Notes under the pieces: model-generated | Seen by the model: only the letters and a program-made list of their open reading frames with translations | Databases searched by the model: none | Told to the model about the DNA's origin: nothing | Source of the DNA: Sipunculus nudus | Lineage: Eukaryota; Annelida; Sipuncula; Golfingiida; Sipunculidae | Direction of reading: 5' to 3' | DNA: 64,000 nt | NCBI GenBank assembly: GCA_026874595.1 | Contig: CM049320.1 | Span: forward strand, 14,545,488 to 14,609,487 | Part shown: one piece after another, positions 1 to 11,400 of the stretch | Layout of the letters: every line of letters starts with the position of its first letter | Numbering within the stretch: position 1 is the first letter of the stretch | Made by a program: the position numbers and the translations under genes

Positions 1-1477
1 TGTGCCCTGTTCTTTGTCTTTATTTTTGTACATAATAAGTTTCTGTGTACTTGAGAAAGTAACTCAGTTTTGTTTATGTTCTTAGAGTTGCAATTTGAAA
101 ACATGATTTTCACATTTATATAAATAACAAGTAACTAAGAATTGATTCCCTAGAAGTATGTATCAAAAGCATTTTCACAAATACAAATTATGTCTGGCCA
201 AAAATGAAGTCATCATAACCACCTGTATTCATTCTGAACAATACTTCCCGTAATCTTCTATCAAATACCATATTCTTATTTACTTAAAATGAAATATCAC
301 ACTTTCACATATGCTTCCTTAAAGCACAGATCTATACACAGTCTGTGTCATAAATTAAATCTGTATACATGTACTATTAAAATGGGCATGTCTTTTTTTT
401 GGGACCTCCAACCAGCAGAAATGAGCATGGACACTGGAATGTTTTTGGCGTCAGTATAACTTGTATGGGCTAACTCTTAGAATGCATACCAATTTTTGGC
501 ATTTTAATGACACATAATTAATTTTGGCCAGGATCACACATCCGAAGCCAAAAGTTGCTTGTCTTCATGTCAGCCTTGGTGATCTTCACCATTTCAAAAT
601 TTTAAATATATGTGAAAGGTGGCAGCACAAGAAACAAGCAAACAATTGTTACTATATCAACCATCTGATCAGATGACCTTTATGGACCCAAGAATCCACT
701 GAGTGGGATTGTTAAGTGGCTTCCAAGACCTGTGTCAAATAACTGCCATCCTCCAAAAAGTGTCCTTACTGGTCATCATTGTCAAGTTTTAAATCTAAAA
801 AAAATCTTTTAAACCTCTTTAACTCAACTTAATATTAATATAAAAAAAGATATTCACTTCTATCTATATTCAGATACTGATCATTATGGAAATCAGGAGC
901 AAGCTTTTGAAGCTTAAATGTAGCTTTTCACCCAGTGAGTCCATCCATACATGTTATATATATTTTAAGTAATATGTCTGCTGAACTTACCATGTTCTGT
1001 GGTTGCTTTTTGTTTGTGAGGGATTTATATTCACATTCTATGCAATGATTATAGGTTATTTATTCTTCTGTCACATATGATATTAGTCAGCTGTCTAAAT
1101 GATGGTAAGCAAAAACAGCAATTTTATTTTGTAAGTAGTACTTGACGGGAAGCCAGTGGAGCTATTTAAGCAGTGGTGTGACATGTTCACTCTTACATTA
1201 CTTAAGAAAAAGGCACACAGCATTATGCTGAATTGTAAAAGACTCCCTCTGCAGGTAACTCTACTAGAACTTAATTACATTAAACAAGGTGAGATATTAC
1301 TTTGGTACAAATGAGCCTAGATCAATCATTAAAACTATACAATGTGGCTGGTTTAATCAGAGGCAAGCATGCTTTAACCCTTCACTGACCATAGGTCCAC
1401 TGAAGCACACTCAAAACTGGCAGCTGGAGCTCCCTCATCTGGCTGTAGTCTGTTCCACTGCCCCTGTCCAGCTGGTT
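1..1477. other. AT-rich non-coding DNA, no gene seen
   Basis: No open frame with family similarity and no repeat boundary was recognised. This stretch lies upstream of the first recognised AGTRAP-like exon on the same strand, so it is probably intron 1 or 5' flank. The missing first exon, expected to encode a short hydrophobic N-terminus, was looked for here and not found. Confidence 0.5.
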
Positions 1478-4472
1478 TTTAGCTCAGCTGACTATAAGTC
1501 ATCTGAGCTATAGTTGTGGTCCATTGTCCGTCGTCCGTCTGTCCATCCGTCCGGATGTCCGTCCGTAAGACTGGCACCTTTCGACACCGTTGGACCTACG
1601 AATCTGAAATTCGGCATACAGTTAGATGTCCCCAAAATCTCCTACCATGCCGAAAATTGGGTCAATAGGACATCGTTCCTTCGAGATATTAAGGAAAAAC
1701 CTCAATTTTTTATTAGAAATCTATTTTCACACTTCAGGACTGCCTAATATCAAAACCACTCATCTGGTTTTCTTCATATTTACCATAAATATTCCTTTAT
1801 ATAGTTCCTATGTACATGCCAGATATTAAGTCAGTATTATATAATTTAAAAAAGTTGTGGGCCCAAACATAATGGACTTTGTAAAAAAATCAGGAAGATA
1901 TTTGGTCACTTAAGACCAAAAGTGTTAAAGGTAGGGACTTTTTTCCAGTAATACAACTTTAATTAATCAAAATTTAATTGTATACCAAAAATTAGATCAT
2001 AATCTGTTAAATTATTTTAAATATTGGCAAAAATATAAAATTGGTACCTTAAATTTTGCCCAACTTTGGCCACGGCACGTTTTTTTCCTGTAAGTACTGT
2101 GGATTTAATTTTCACAGCATGTATACATAAGGATTTAATCTGTTAAAATCTGAAATTTGAAAATAAAAGCTGCAAAATTAGGCTAGTTATTGAATTTTTT
2201 TGGAGGCTCTTGTTGTATTCCCTAACATTGTCAAGCAGTCCACTTTGATGACTGTAGGTCATTCAGTGCACATCTCTATGCTCCCCAGGCTGTTGGCATA
2301 ATTTTAGATGTCCCCAAAATCTCCTACCATACCGAAAATTGGGTCATTAGGACCTCGTTCCTTCGAGATATTAAGGGAAAAAACTCTGTTTTCCATAAAA
2401 AAAAGCCATTGTTACACTTCAAGGCTGCCTAATATCAAAACCACTGATCTGTTTTTGATCGTATTTAGTATTCACATTCTTTCATACATTTTCTATGAAC
2501 ATACCTAAAATTAGGTCAGTATTGGGTATTATTTTGAAGTTATGGGCCAAAACATAATGCAATTTTTAAAAAAATCAGGAAATATATTTACTCACCTAAC
2601 ATGAGAATTGCTGAACCTAGAGAATTTTTTTCAGGAATATAACTTTATTTAATCAAGATTCAATTGTTTACCCAAAATTAGATCTGAATTTTGCAAATTT
2701 TTCAAGTTATTAGCTTAAATAAAAAATCAATACCTTAAATTTTGTCCAACTTTGGCACTGTTGATATTTTCACAGCATATATACATAAGGATTTAATCTT
2801 TTAAAATCTGAAATTTCAAAGAAATTGATTGGAAAGAATAGCTTTTATTCATGTTTTCATACACCATGTGAAGTGTTGTTTACATCTGGCTCACCTAGTA
2901 GTACAGCCTTCACTTGCATTATGTAACCCACCCCAGGCAGCTTGCCTTGGGTCAGCTTGGCCACTACCAGCAGGCTTCCCCTCTGCCCTGCACTCCCCCC
3001 CCCCCCCCAGATGGTGCATAAACTAGATGAATGATATTATTTTCTGTATTTGATTCATTCTTATTCTGGGCTATGCTACATTTTAGATTTTGTATTGTAC
3101 CACCAGGGTTACAATGATTAAAGTGTACATTTAATTGTGTCCACAAAGTGGTGTATTGCTATGAAAGTGTGGATGTTCATCAGATAAGTAATTCCTTACT
3201 TCAGAAGAGTATAAACTTCACCAGGTGTGAAAATGACTATTAATTCCAGTAATAAATTAAAACTGGGATAGTAATTAGCACAATGATATTGTTTGTCCCT
3301 CATTCAACCAACAGTGTGTATACTTTATTTGAAAAGATGTTTTATTTTATCAAATTTACTGAATCTTTTATTTTATATTGGTGAATAGTTTCAGTGTCTT
3401 ACTCTGTATATATAATGATTGCAACTTTTGCAACAATTCTAATATTTTAACTAATATTTTCAGGTTTTTTTTATTAAAAATTTATAAAACCTGTAAATAA
3501 AAAAAAGATTCAGATAAAAACTGGAAAACACTGGAAAAAGTGGATATGCTTAAAAAAATAGGCTTATATATAAACTTAAATGCATTATTCCCTTGAAAGT
3601 GAAATAAAGGTATTAGTCCATTCTGTCCACTTGCCTGTCCATTTGTAAATTTTCATATGCATCACAGTATCTCAAAACTTTTACTGTTTTTCTTCATGAC
3701 AGTCTTGTCAGAGTATTAGTTTGCAATCATATATTTAGAACTTTACTATAACCAAGTAGGAGGGCCCCTTTCCTCTTAGCTTTTCATATTCTTATATAAA
3801 TGAAAAACATTACAATAGAATATTTCTACATCCACCTTCGTGCTGCCCTCACTTTTCCCTTCTCCGAACCCCATCCCAAAGTCAGCCTCAGTAAGCAAGA
3901 ACAAGATGAATCAGATATATTCATACTTAAATATTTTGTATAACTATTCGTCCATAGGTACCTATGTACATGCCAGAAATTATGTCAATATTGTGTAATA
4001 TGTAGACATAGTGGGCATCACAATAATGTACCTTGTCAAGACTAAAGAGATATTGTGTCATACAGTCACAAATTCATAAATCACTTCATCAGCATAGTTA
4101 ATCATAACATCATATCTGTCAAATTGAAAGCTTGCAGACTACCATACACTTTAGATCCTTCAACAAATAGCCTTATCATCATTCTACTACTGCTTATTAC
4201 TGCTGTCATTGCATTCATATTTGCTCAAATATATCACAATTTTCCACCCCTCCTTAATAGATAAAAAATAAACCACTATATTTGACTCTATTAATCCATC
4301 AGTCAGGTTATTTCATTTATCATTTACTCAGAAATTACATTACATTCCTTTATAATAGCCCAACATGTCCATGATATTCATAAGCTTTATCGACTCAATA
4401 TAGTATCTCAGTGGAGAAACATTTATAGTCCAATCACGATCAGCTGAGCGCCGTGACCCATGGGTCCCTTGT
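1478..4472 (+). mobile_element. H element, A-type copy, near full length
   Basis: The left end is a 31-nt near-palindrome at 1480-1510 (arms TAGCTCAG and CTGAGCTA), followed by GTCCGTC-rich DNA. The right end has CAGCTGAGC at 4441 and the palindrome GACCCATGGGTC at 4455-4466, ending CCCTTGT at 4472. The 10-mer GCTCAGCTGA at the left end recurs inverted at the right end. An internal module starting TAGATGTCCCCAAAATC is duplicated at about 1623 and 2306, a spacing near 684 bp. A second copy of most of this element lies inverted at 28703-31712. No transposase or helicase frame is present, so it is non-autonomous. Palindromic ends, a subterminal inverted repeat and T-rich insertion sites resemble Helentron-like elements; that class assignment is inference. 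Confidence 0.8.
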
Positions 4473-5248
4473 TCTTGATTACCCTGATTAAGACAAACTT
4501 GCCAAACAAAATTTTCACCAATTGCAGAAAGAGGAAAATGCATAATTTTTGGTACCCTACCTGTTTGTGATATAAATATTATTCACTTTGTTAGTTTATG
4601 GCCTGGCTGATATGTCTCAAATATATATATCCATGGGTCATGGGGTCCCTAAAAAATTACTTGGAACCTATTTTTTTTCCTCCTTTGTTATGGATATGGT
4701 TACACCTCCTTGGTTATGCGTGCACAAGGTATATACAAATCTCACTGTATACAGGAATCAGGAACCTATTGATTTTTTTTTCCTGGGAATATGGGTGCCC
4801 CTTTTGTGCATCACTTCTGTAATATAAAGTCATCATTTCCCTGCCCTTCCCATTTTATAGAATGGTGATAAGATGCCACCACTGGTTTCTCATACAATGG
4901 TTTTAAATTGTTTACAGGAAATTGACATATAAATACTGGCTGTTATTTCCATTATAGTTAATCACACGTGTTCCTCTTTCTTCCCCAACACCAAAAGGTT
5001 TTTGCATTTTTTGACCCACAAAAAAAATGTGAGAAAACAGGTGGACATAGGTTCACTGTTAGTGGAATGCACCAGGAGTTCCTATCAGGTCAAACATATT
5101 CTATATATTTTTAGTTTAAAGATTTCCACAATCCTAAAACAAACTCTCTCTGTTGAAATGATGGTAAAATAAGTTGAATAAGCTGATAAAGATATACTTA
5201 CTGTAATGTAAATTAATGAGCTATTGATTATTTTTGTTTTGTTTTCAG
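4473..5248 (+). other. Non-coding stretch upstream of AGTRAP exon 2
   Basis: This lies between the H element and the splice acceptor TTTTCAG ending at 5248. Nothing else was recognised. It belongs to the first intron of the AGTRAP-like gene if exon 1 is upstream. Confidence 0.5.
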
Positions 5249-5363
5249 GGCATCTATGGCTTCAGGATTTCTGCCTACTGCTTATATTTACATGAGTGCA
5301 TTCACGTTGTTCTTTGGTGTTCTTGCCATAGCTTCGCCAGAGTCAGTAGATGCTGTGTTAATG
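5249..5363 (+). CDS. AGTRAP: AGTRAP-like exon 2
   Basis: The acceptor TTTTCAG precedes the exon and the donor is ATG|GTAAGTGG. One base completes a codon from the previous exon, then 38 codons follow, encoding a membrane segment (YIYMSAFTLFFGVLAIA) and ending VDAVLM. The in-frame ATG at 5257 could be mistaken for the start, but the family has about 20 more residues upstream. Confidence 0.85.
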
Positions 5364-8300
5364 GTAAGTGGCAGGTGCTTCATGGCTTTCTAAATATAGT
5401 TGAGTACAGTATTTGAACCAGTGATATAGTCAAGGCAGGCCTGACTGAGATCAAGACAGAATCAAAACTATAGGCAGTGATGTAGTTACGTCCACACCAT
5501 TCGAGTCTGAGTGCAAGTCTGAGTCCGGGCCACTTGAGTCCAAGCCTGAGTCCTTGAGGTTCAAGTCAAGTCCACCTTCATCAAGTCCAAGTCCTTTGAT
5601 ACCCGAGTCTGAGTCCAATACAAATATTTTTAAAAGCGTTTTAAAATGTAATTTTCAGATTATCATTTTCATTTTCAAGTTAGTTCACACAAGCTTTTAC
5701 TGAAATGGTTAATTATATTTACAGTTCTCTTTGCTGAGCAAAACAGTTTTGTGGATACCATAACACATGTATTCTATGGCAGCCACTGCCGCATTTGTTT
5801 CTGGAAAACCCCTGTGAGTCCCTTGGACTGATCTTTCCAAAATTTGGTTATTCGCTCACCTATGTAGTTGTGCGTAACAAAGATTGTAGGCATCACTTGC
5901 AAATTCCTATTTGTGCAGAATGACTTATGCGTGTATTTGTATCTGATAAAAGCCCATATCTCAGGAATGTTCAACTTATTGGTCTGAAATTTTGGCATGT
6001 CCATCCATCTCGGGGAGTTTTATTATAGACCAGAAAGTTGGAGCCACCTATCCTCCTGTTTTCATAGAATACATCGATGTCCTTTCCTCAGGAGTTGTTT
6101 GCCATATTGGCCTGAAAATGTGCATGTCCTTTGATCTTTGAAAATTAACTCCATCTCAAATTCAAGACTTGTTGTGCTATAAATCTGCAATCGTTTTAAT
6201 GTGGCATCCATCTGTCCATATGCTTGGGGTAAAAATCACTCATATCTCAGGAGTGAATAGATGTATCAGCCTGAAATTTTGCATGTTTATTTGTCTTGGA
6301 TAGCTTTGATATAGGCCAGACAGGTGGGGCCACCTGCTCTTCTCTTTTTAGCTAAGCTGAGCTGTAGCCATCGCCCTTTGTCTGTTGTCTGTCTATAAGT
6401 CTAACCTGAAACTAGGTCTCTCTTACCCATATTCTTCGAACTTTGGGGCTTTTAAAGTACCCCCCCCCCCCCCCAGAATAATTAAAAATTTGACACCAAA
6501 GCTCCAGTATCTGAACAACTAATGCATTTATCACCATGATTCTCTGCATGCTTATTGATCATTAAATGTTTCATCAGTTCCTGCAGACTGGTGGCGCCAT
6601 CTGGATTCTTTCAAATTTTTAGTTTTTTTATCTCTATTTTTTAGACCTGTAAAGATGCAGTCTTCCATTAGCAGGGCACAAATCATATCCACTGGACCTT
6701 GAATCTTCTAACTTGACATCCTAGGAGGTCTATGAAAAGTCTCCTTGGAAACCAGAAATTAGGTCTCTGTTAACCATATACTTCAAGCTATGGGGCTTAT
6801 AAACTTCCCCAGAATAATTGAAAATTTGATACTAAAGCAGCTCACAAATTATAGTGGACCTACAATCTTCTAACCTGATGTCTTTAGAGTTACCTTTAAG
6901 TTTTCCGAAACCTAAAATTTAGTCACTGTGACCTTTATTCTCCGAGTTAGAGGGTATAATTTCTAGAAATAATGCAAAATAAAAATTGCCAGATTCCTCA
7001 GAAAAAGCTGAATGGATTGTTATCAAATATGGTGTGCTTATGGGTCTTGATGAAATTAAGCTAATATGCATGAATGATGATACTACCTTCATTAGTTAAA
7101 GGGGCCCAATCATCTGTAAAGCATGTTAAGTTAACACAAAAAATAGTTTCTTTCCCTTAAAATAAATCTGTAACTACCAAAACATTTGCTTACTCCTGTA
7201 AATGAGTGTTGAAAACAGTGCACTGGGCGCAATGGCAGATGTCAACATAAACACAGTGCGTGAGGCTGTGTGCAGCGCGGAGCCTCAAACACGTGTCACT
7301 CAGGGGAAAACCTGACTGAATTAGCCAAAAAAAATATAATACATGTTCCCACAGGCTGAAACACCGCGTGTTGCCCCTATTAATCGGACCTCCTGTCACG
7401 CAGCCTTGTTATGGTGAACAGACATACGTGGACTGTGTTTACCAACACACACGGTCATAAAAAGGTGTTTAACAGTCGTATGCAAGGAAATGAGACTGTG
7501 TGCTGGGATGGTTCTGCTGGGAAACCTTTGTATAAAAGGAAAACTGAACTGATAGTGTGAAAGAATAGGCATAATATTGATCCTGATTATGTCCCTTTAA
7601 ATTAGTTGTCTCAGTTTGCCTTTGCAAGGACATATTTGTCAACATGTCAGTCAGCTGAGCATCATGACCCATGATCCACTTGTTATAATTACATTGATGC
7701 ACCTTTTCTCAGTTGTGGATTGGTGTCTCGGCCTGAAATTTTGCAAGATGTATCCATCTGTTATTGGTGAAAATTAAACATATATGAGGAGTTAAATTGG
7801 CATCACTGATGCCACATATTTGAAGTCATATCATGTCAGGAACATTCAATGCCTTACATTAATTTTCCCCTTGTTTCTGTGATACATGTAGTAGCATACA
7901 TGTAACAAGACGGACTCAACCTGATTTCTCGAGTCCTCCCCCGAGTCCAAGGTACAGTTATAAGTCCAGGAACCCTTGAGTCCCATGTCCCTGAAAAAGT
8001 GGACTCAACTCTTACACCACTGAAGACAGGTATTGAGACCAAGTCTAAAGAGACGCAAGATCCCAGACAAAGATGGAGATCAAGGAATTCATGAGTGAAA
8101 CCTTGAGCTTAGAGCCAGTACTTACTTAACTGTAATATAATTCCTAATATTAGAGTCAATGTTCACAGGACTTTGTGAGAGCTAGAGATGTGCTTTGTAA
8201 ATGTACCTTTAAGTTGTCTTTTACTTAACTGTGGTGTGCTGTAATCTCACCTATTAAAATAAAATGAGTGGATGTATGAGTTACTGAAAACTTGTTCTGT

Positions 8301-8425
8301 AAATCACCACATAATAACAAATACCTGAAGATTAAAAGCAGCACATGCAGTTAAATTTGCAAAACTTGTGTTGTTTGGCATTGATTTGCAATTTTGTGTA
8401 CTTAAATGATATACTTATATATGTT

Positions 8426-8456
<31 letters not shown>

Positions 8457-11400
8457 TTATATATATATACATTTATATATTTAAGCTATATTTGACAGTA
8501 CCATATTTCATACTTTTTGTCTTCAAGGTCTGCAATGAGGTCTCTCTTTCAAATCTTTATTCTTTTATAAATTATTCCAGTTCCTAAACGTGTGCCCTAT
8601 CCACTCTGTCTCTGCAATTCATTTTGTTTCTGTTAATGGGACCCAATCACATACAAAGCATGTTGAATTAACACAAAAAAACAGGTGTCATCTTTTCCAA
8701 ATCAAATGGTACCTGCCAAAATATCGCCCTGAAACTGCTTGCTTATCCTGTAGCAAAAGTGGACTGGGCATGATCACCGGTGCTAACATAAACATTTTGT
8801 GAACGCCACCTGTGTTTTCTGTTTTCCTTTTTGGCTTACAACCCATGTTTGACAACTGTGCCATTAATGTATGAACTACTGCTTGTTTTGGATCTGTTGC
8901 ACATGTGCAAAATCAGATCTCCGGTCATGCGGATATGTTATGGTAAACAGGTTTGCGGATCATGTTTTATTCGCGCAGAACTATAAAAAGGTGTTGAGCA
9001 GCTGAAGGGGAGGTACTGACTGCTGAGACCATGTGCTTGAAAGGTGTTGCTAGGGATCTTTTGTATAAAGCAAAACTGACCTGAGAGTGTGAAAGAATAG
9101 ACGTAGTATTACTAATGATTATGCCTCCTTAACTGTCTGTCATTCTTCTTCACAATTCATTTGTTATTCAGATTGTCTGTAAAGAATTTTTGTCTCATTT
9201 CTGTTCTTCACATGGGCCTTGTTTGCTTAGAAAATGTGAAGGGGGACAATCCACATGAGGACTGACAGAAGCCTGAAATGTGCCCATTGTGAAATGCATA
9301 ACTGAAAGATCAGTAAGGAAAACATGACCAAACTAATAATAATTGATGGAATTATCTTGAAATTTTGAAAATTATGTGATTAATCTAAAAAAAAACTAAG
9401 GGGGACAAATTGCACTTTGTCTATTCACCCTGAAAAGTGAGATGGATATGTCACTTATATTTAGGTCTTCATTGTCATTTCTCATTTGAATTATTTATTA
9501 TTTGGGCCCCACTAGATTAAGCGGATACCCTGTAGTAATCACCCTGTTTGTCTGTCTGTCTGTCTGTCTGTTGGGCCATCTGCCTGACTGTATGTAGACA
9601 AATTTGTTTCAGGATGATAACCCTATTTTGGATAGACATATGGTTTCCAAACTTGACCTGTATATTGCCCAGGGTTGGGGTAAATAGAGTGTGCCAAATA
9701 CATATACAAATATAAATACGTTAGCTGGTTCTGTCCAAATACAAATACAAATATGAGTGACTGAAGATAAATACAAATTCAAATACAAATACAGAACATC
9801 AAATACAAATACAATTACAAATACGCAAATGTATTGGTTATCAGTTAATTTATTTATATTCAACACCATAAATTTTTCATAATGTCTCAGGGAGAAGTGA
9901 AACACATCATTTGATGCTGTGTTTTGGGTTTTTCAGAAGTTAGGTAGAAGTTAATTTTTTTAAATTATGGCAGATATGAATATGTATTTATATATCTGTA
10001 TTTGTACAGTATTTTATCAAATACATTGATCAAATATTAAGATCGAATACAAATACAAATACAAATATCATTTTGCACAAAACAAATACAAATCCATACT
10101 TTGACTGTATTTAAATACAAATACAAATACATATTTGACCCCAACCCTGATATTGCCCACCTCCATAGTAAGAACCTTAATGATTTTGGGGTCATGAAAT
10201 CAAAGGTGAAGGTCACAGTTCTCGCTTTTTTAAAAAGATTGTGGATGCATTTTAAACTGAACTGTTCATGCTATTCCTTCTGTCTTCCACATATTGCTCA
10301 CGTGCCAATAGAGGAAGGACCCTCATGATTTTGGGGGCACAAGGTCAAAGATCATGGCCACAGGGGCCACCCATCCACAAATAAGTTTCTTGATGATAAC
10401 TTCAGTTTTGATTGACATATTGGTTTCAAACTTTATTTATTTAGGTCCCACCACTAAAGTAAGAAGCCTGTTGATTTTTAGGTCAGGTGGTCTAAGATCA
10501 GGGTCACAGGACCCACATCTTACAAAGATTGTGGATGCTTTTTAAGAAAAAACTTTACATCACAAACCTTCCATCTTCAACATATGGCTCACTTCCCAAT
10601 AGGGAAAGATCTTTTTCAATTTTGGGTTCACAAGGTCAAGGTCACAGATCCCATATGTTTGCAAATTAATTTATGAATGCAACTCCAGTTTGGGTCGACA
10701 GATTGGCCTCAAACTTGATTTATTAATGGTCCACCACTAAAGAAAGAATCCTTTCCATTTTGGGGTCATAAGGGCTCAAGTCACAGGACCAACATCTTAA
10801 AAAAATTTGTGGATTGGATGCATTGTAACCATTTCATCCCAAACCTTACATCTTTCACTTATGGATCACCTAACAGTAGGAGAAGTACCATATTAATTTT
10901 GACATCACAAGTTTAAAGTTTAAGGTCAAAGGACCTGATTAATACGCTGACCAGGCTTACAGTTTATACATCAGATCTTATTATGCCTTTTTTGCTTGGG
11001 ATACTCTGCTCCTATATCTTTATACACAACTACCACTGACTCAGACCTTGCCATTTTTTGTTCAGTTGTTCAAATACTGGTTGGAGGCAGTTCCCTCTGT
11101 CCCTGCATGTAATCAGGTCATATATTATATTTTTTCAAGCATCTCTCGGCCTACACTGGACATCTGTAGGTCGTTTGTGGGGCCCTTCCTGACCTGTCGG
11201 TGATCTAGTTTATACTGTTTCTCATCACAGTTCTTTACTTTGTTTTTCATTCCAGTTATTCATTCTGTTCCTCATTCCAGTTTTCTTTTTGTTTCTCGTT
11301 CTAGTTCTGTACTTTGTATCTTATTTCGCGATTTTCACTTTGTTTCTCATTCAGTATTTATCACTTTATCACTTTTTCACTGCATCTCATTTTAGTTCTT

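Larger units (their letters stand above)
5475..8022 (+). mobile_element. GAGTC-rich TIR element (hAT-like), split by nested insertions
   Basis: The left end starts CAGTGATGTAG at 5475 and the right end closes with TACACCACTG at 8022, giving imperfect terminal inverted repeats. Both ends are rich in GAGTCC/AAGTCC motifs. Homologous left (5475-5770) and right (7890-8022) parts are about 470 bp together in the related copy at 48040-48507, so the middle here is inserted DNA. Flanking octamers ACTATAGG and AAGACAGG match at only 5 of 8 positions, so a target duplication is uncertain. It lies in AGTRAP intron 2. Confidence 0.6.

Noticed and set aside
4055-4264. 69-codon frame with a hydrophobic segment, also present in the inverted copy at 28751-28960
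   Set aside because: It starts with GTG, is simply part of two similar H copies, and most of the few differences change amino acids, so there is no sign of protein-level selection.
5257-5363. Internal ATG as start of the AGTRAP-like protein
   Set aside because: The exon has a strong acceptor 9 nt upstream and the family needs about 20 more N-terminal residues including the first membrane segment.
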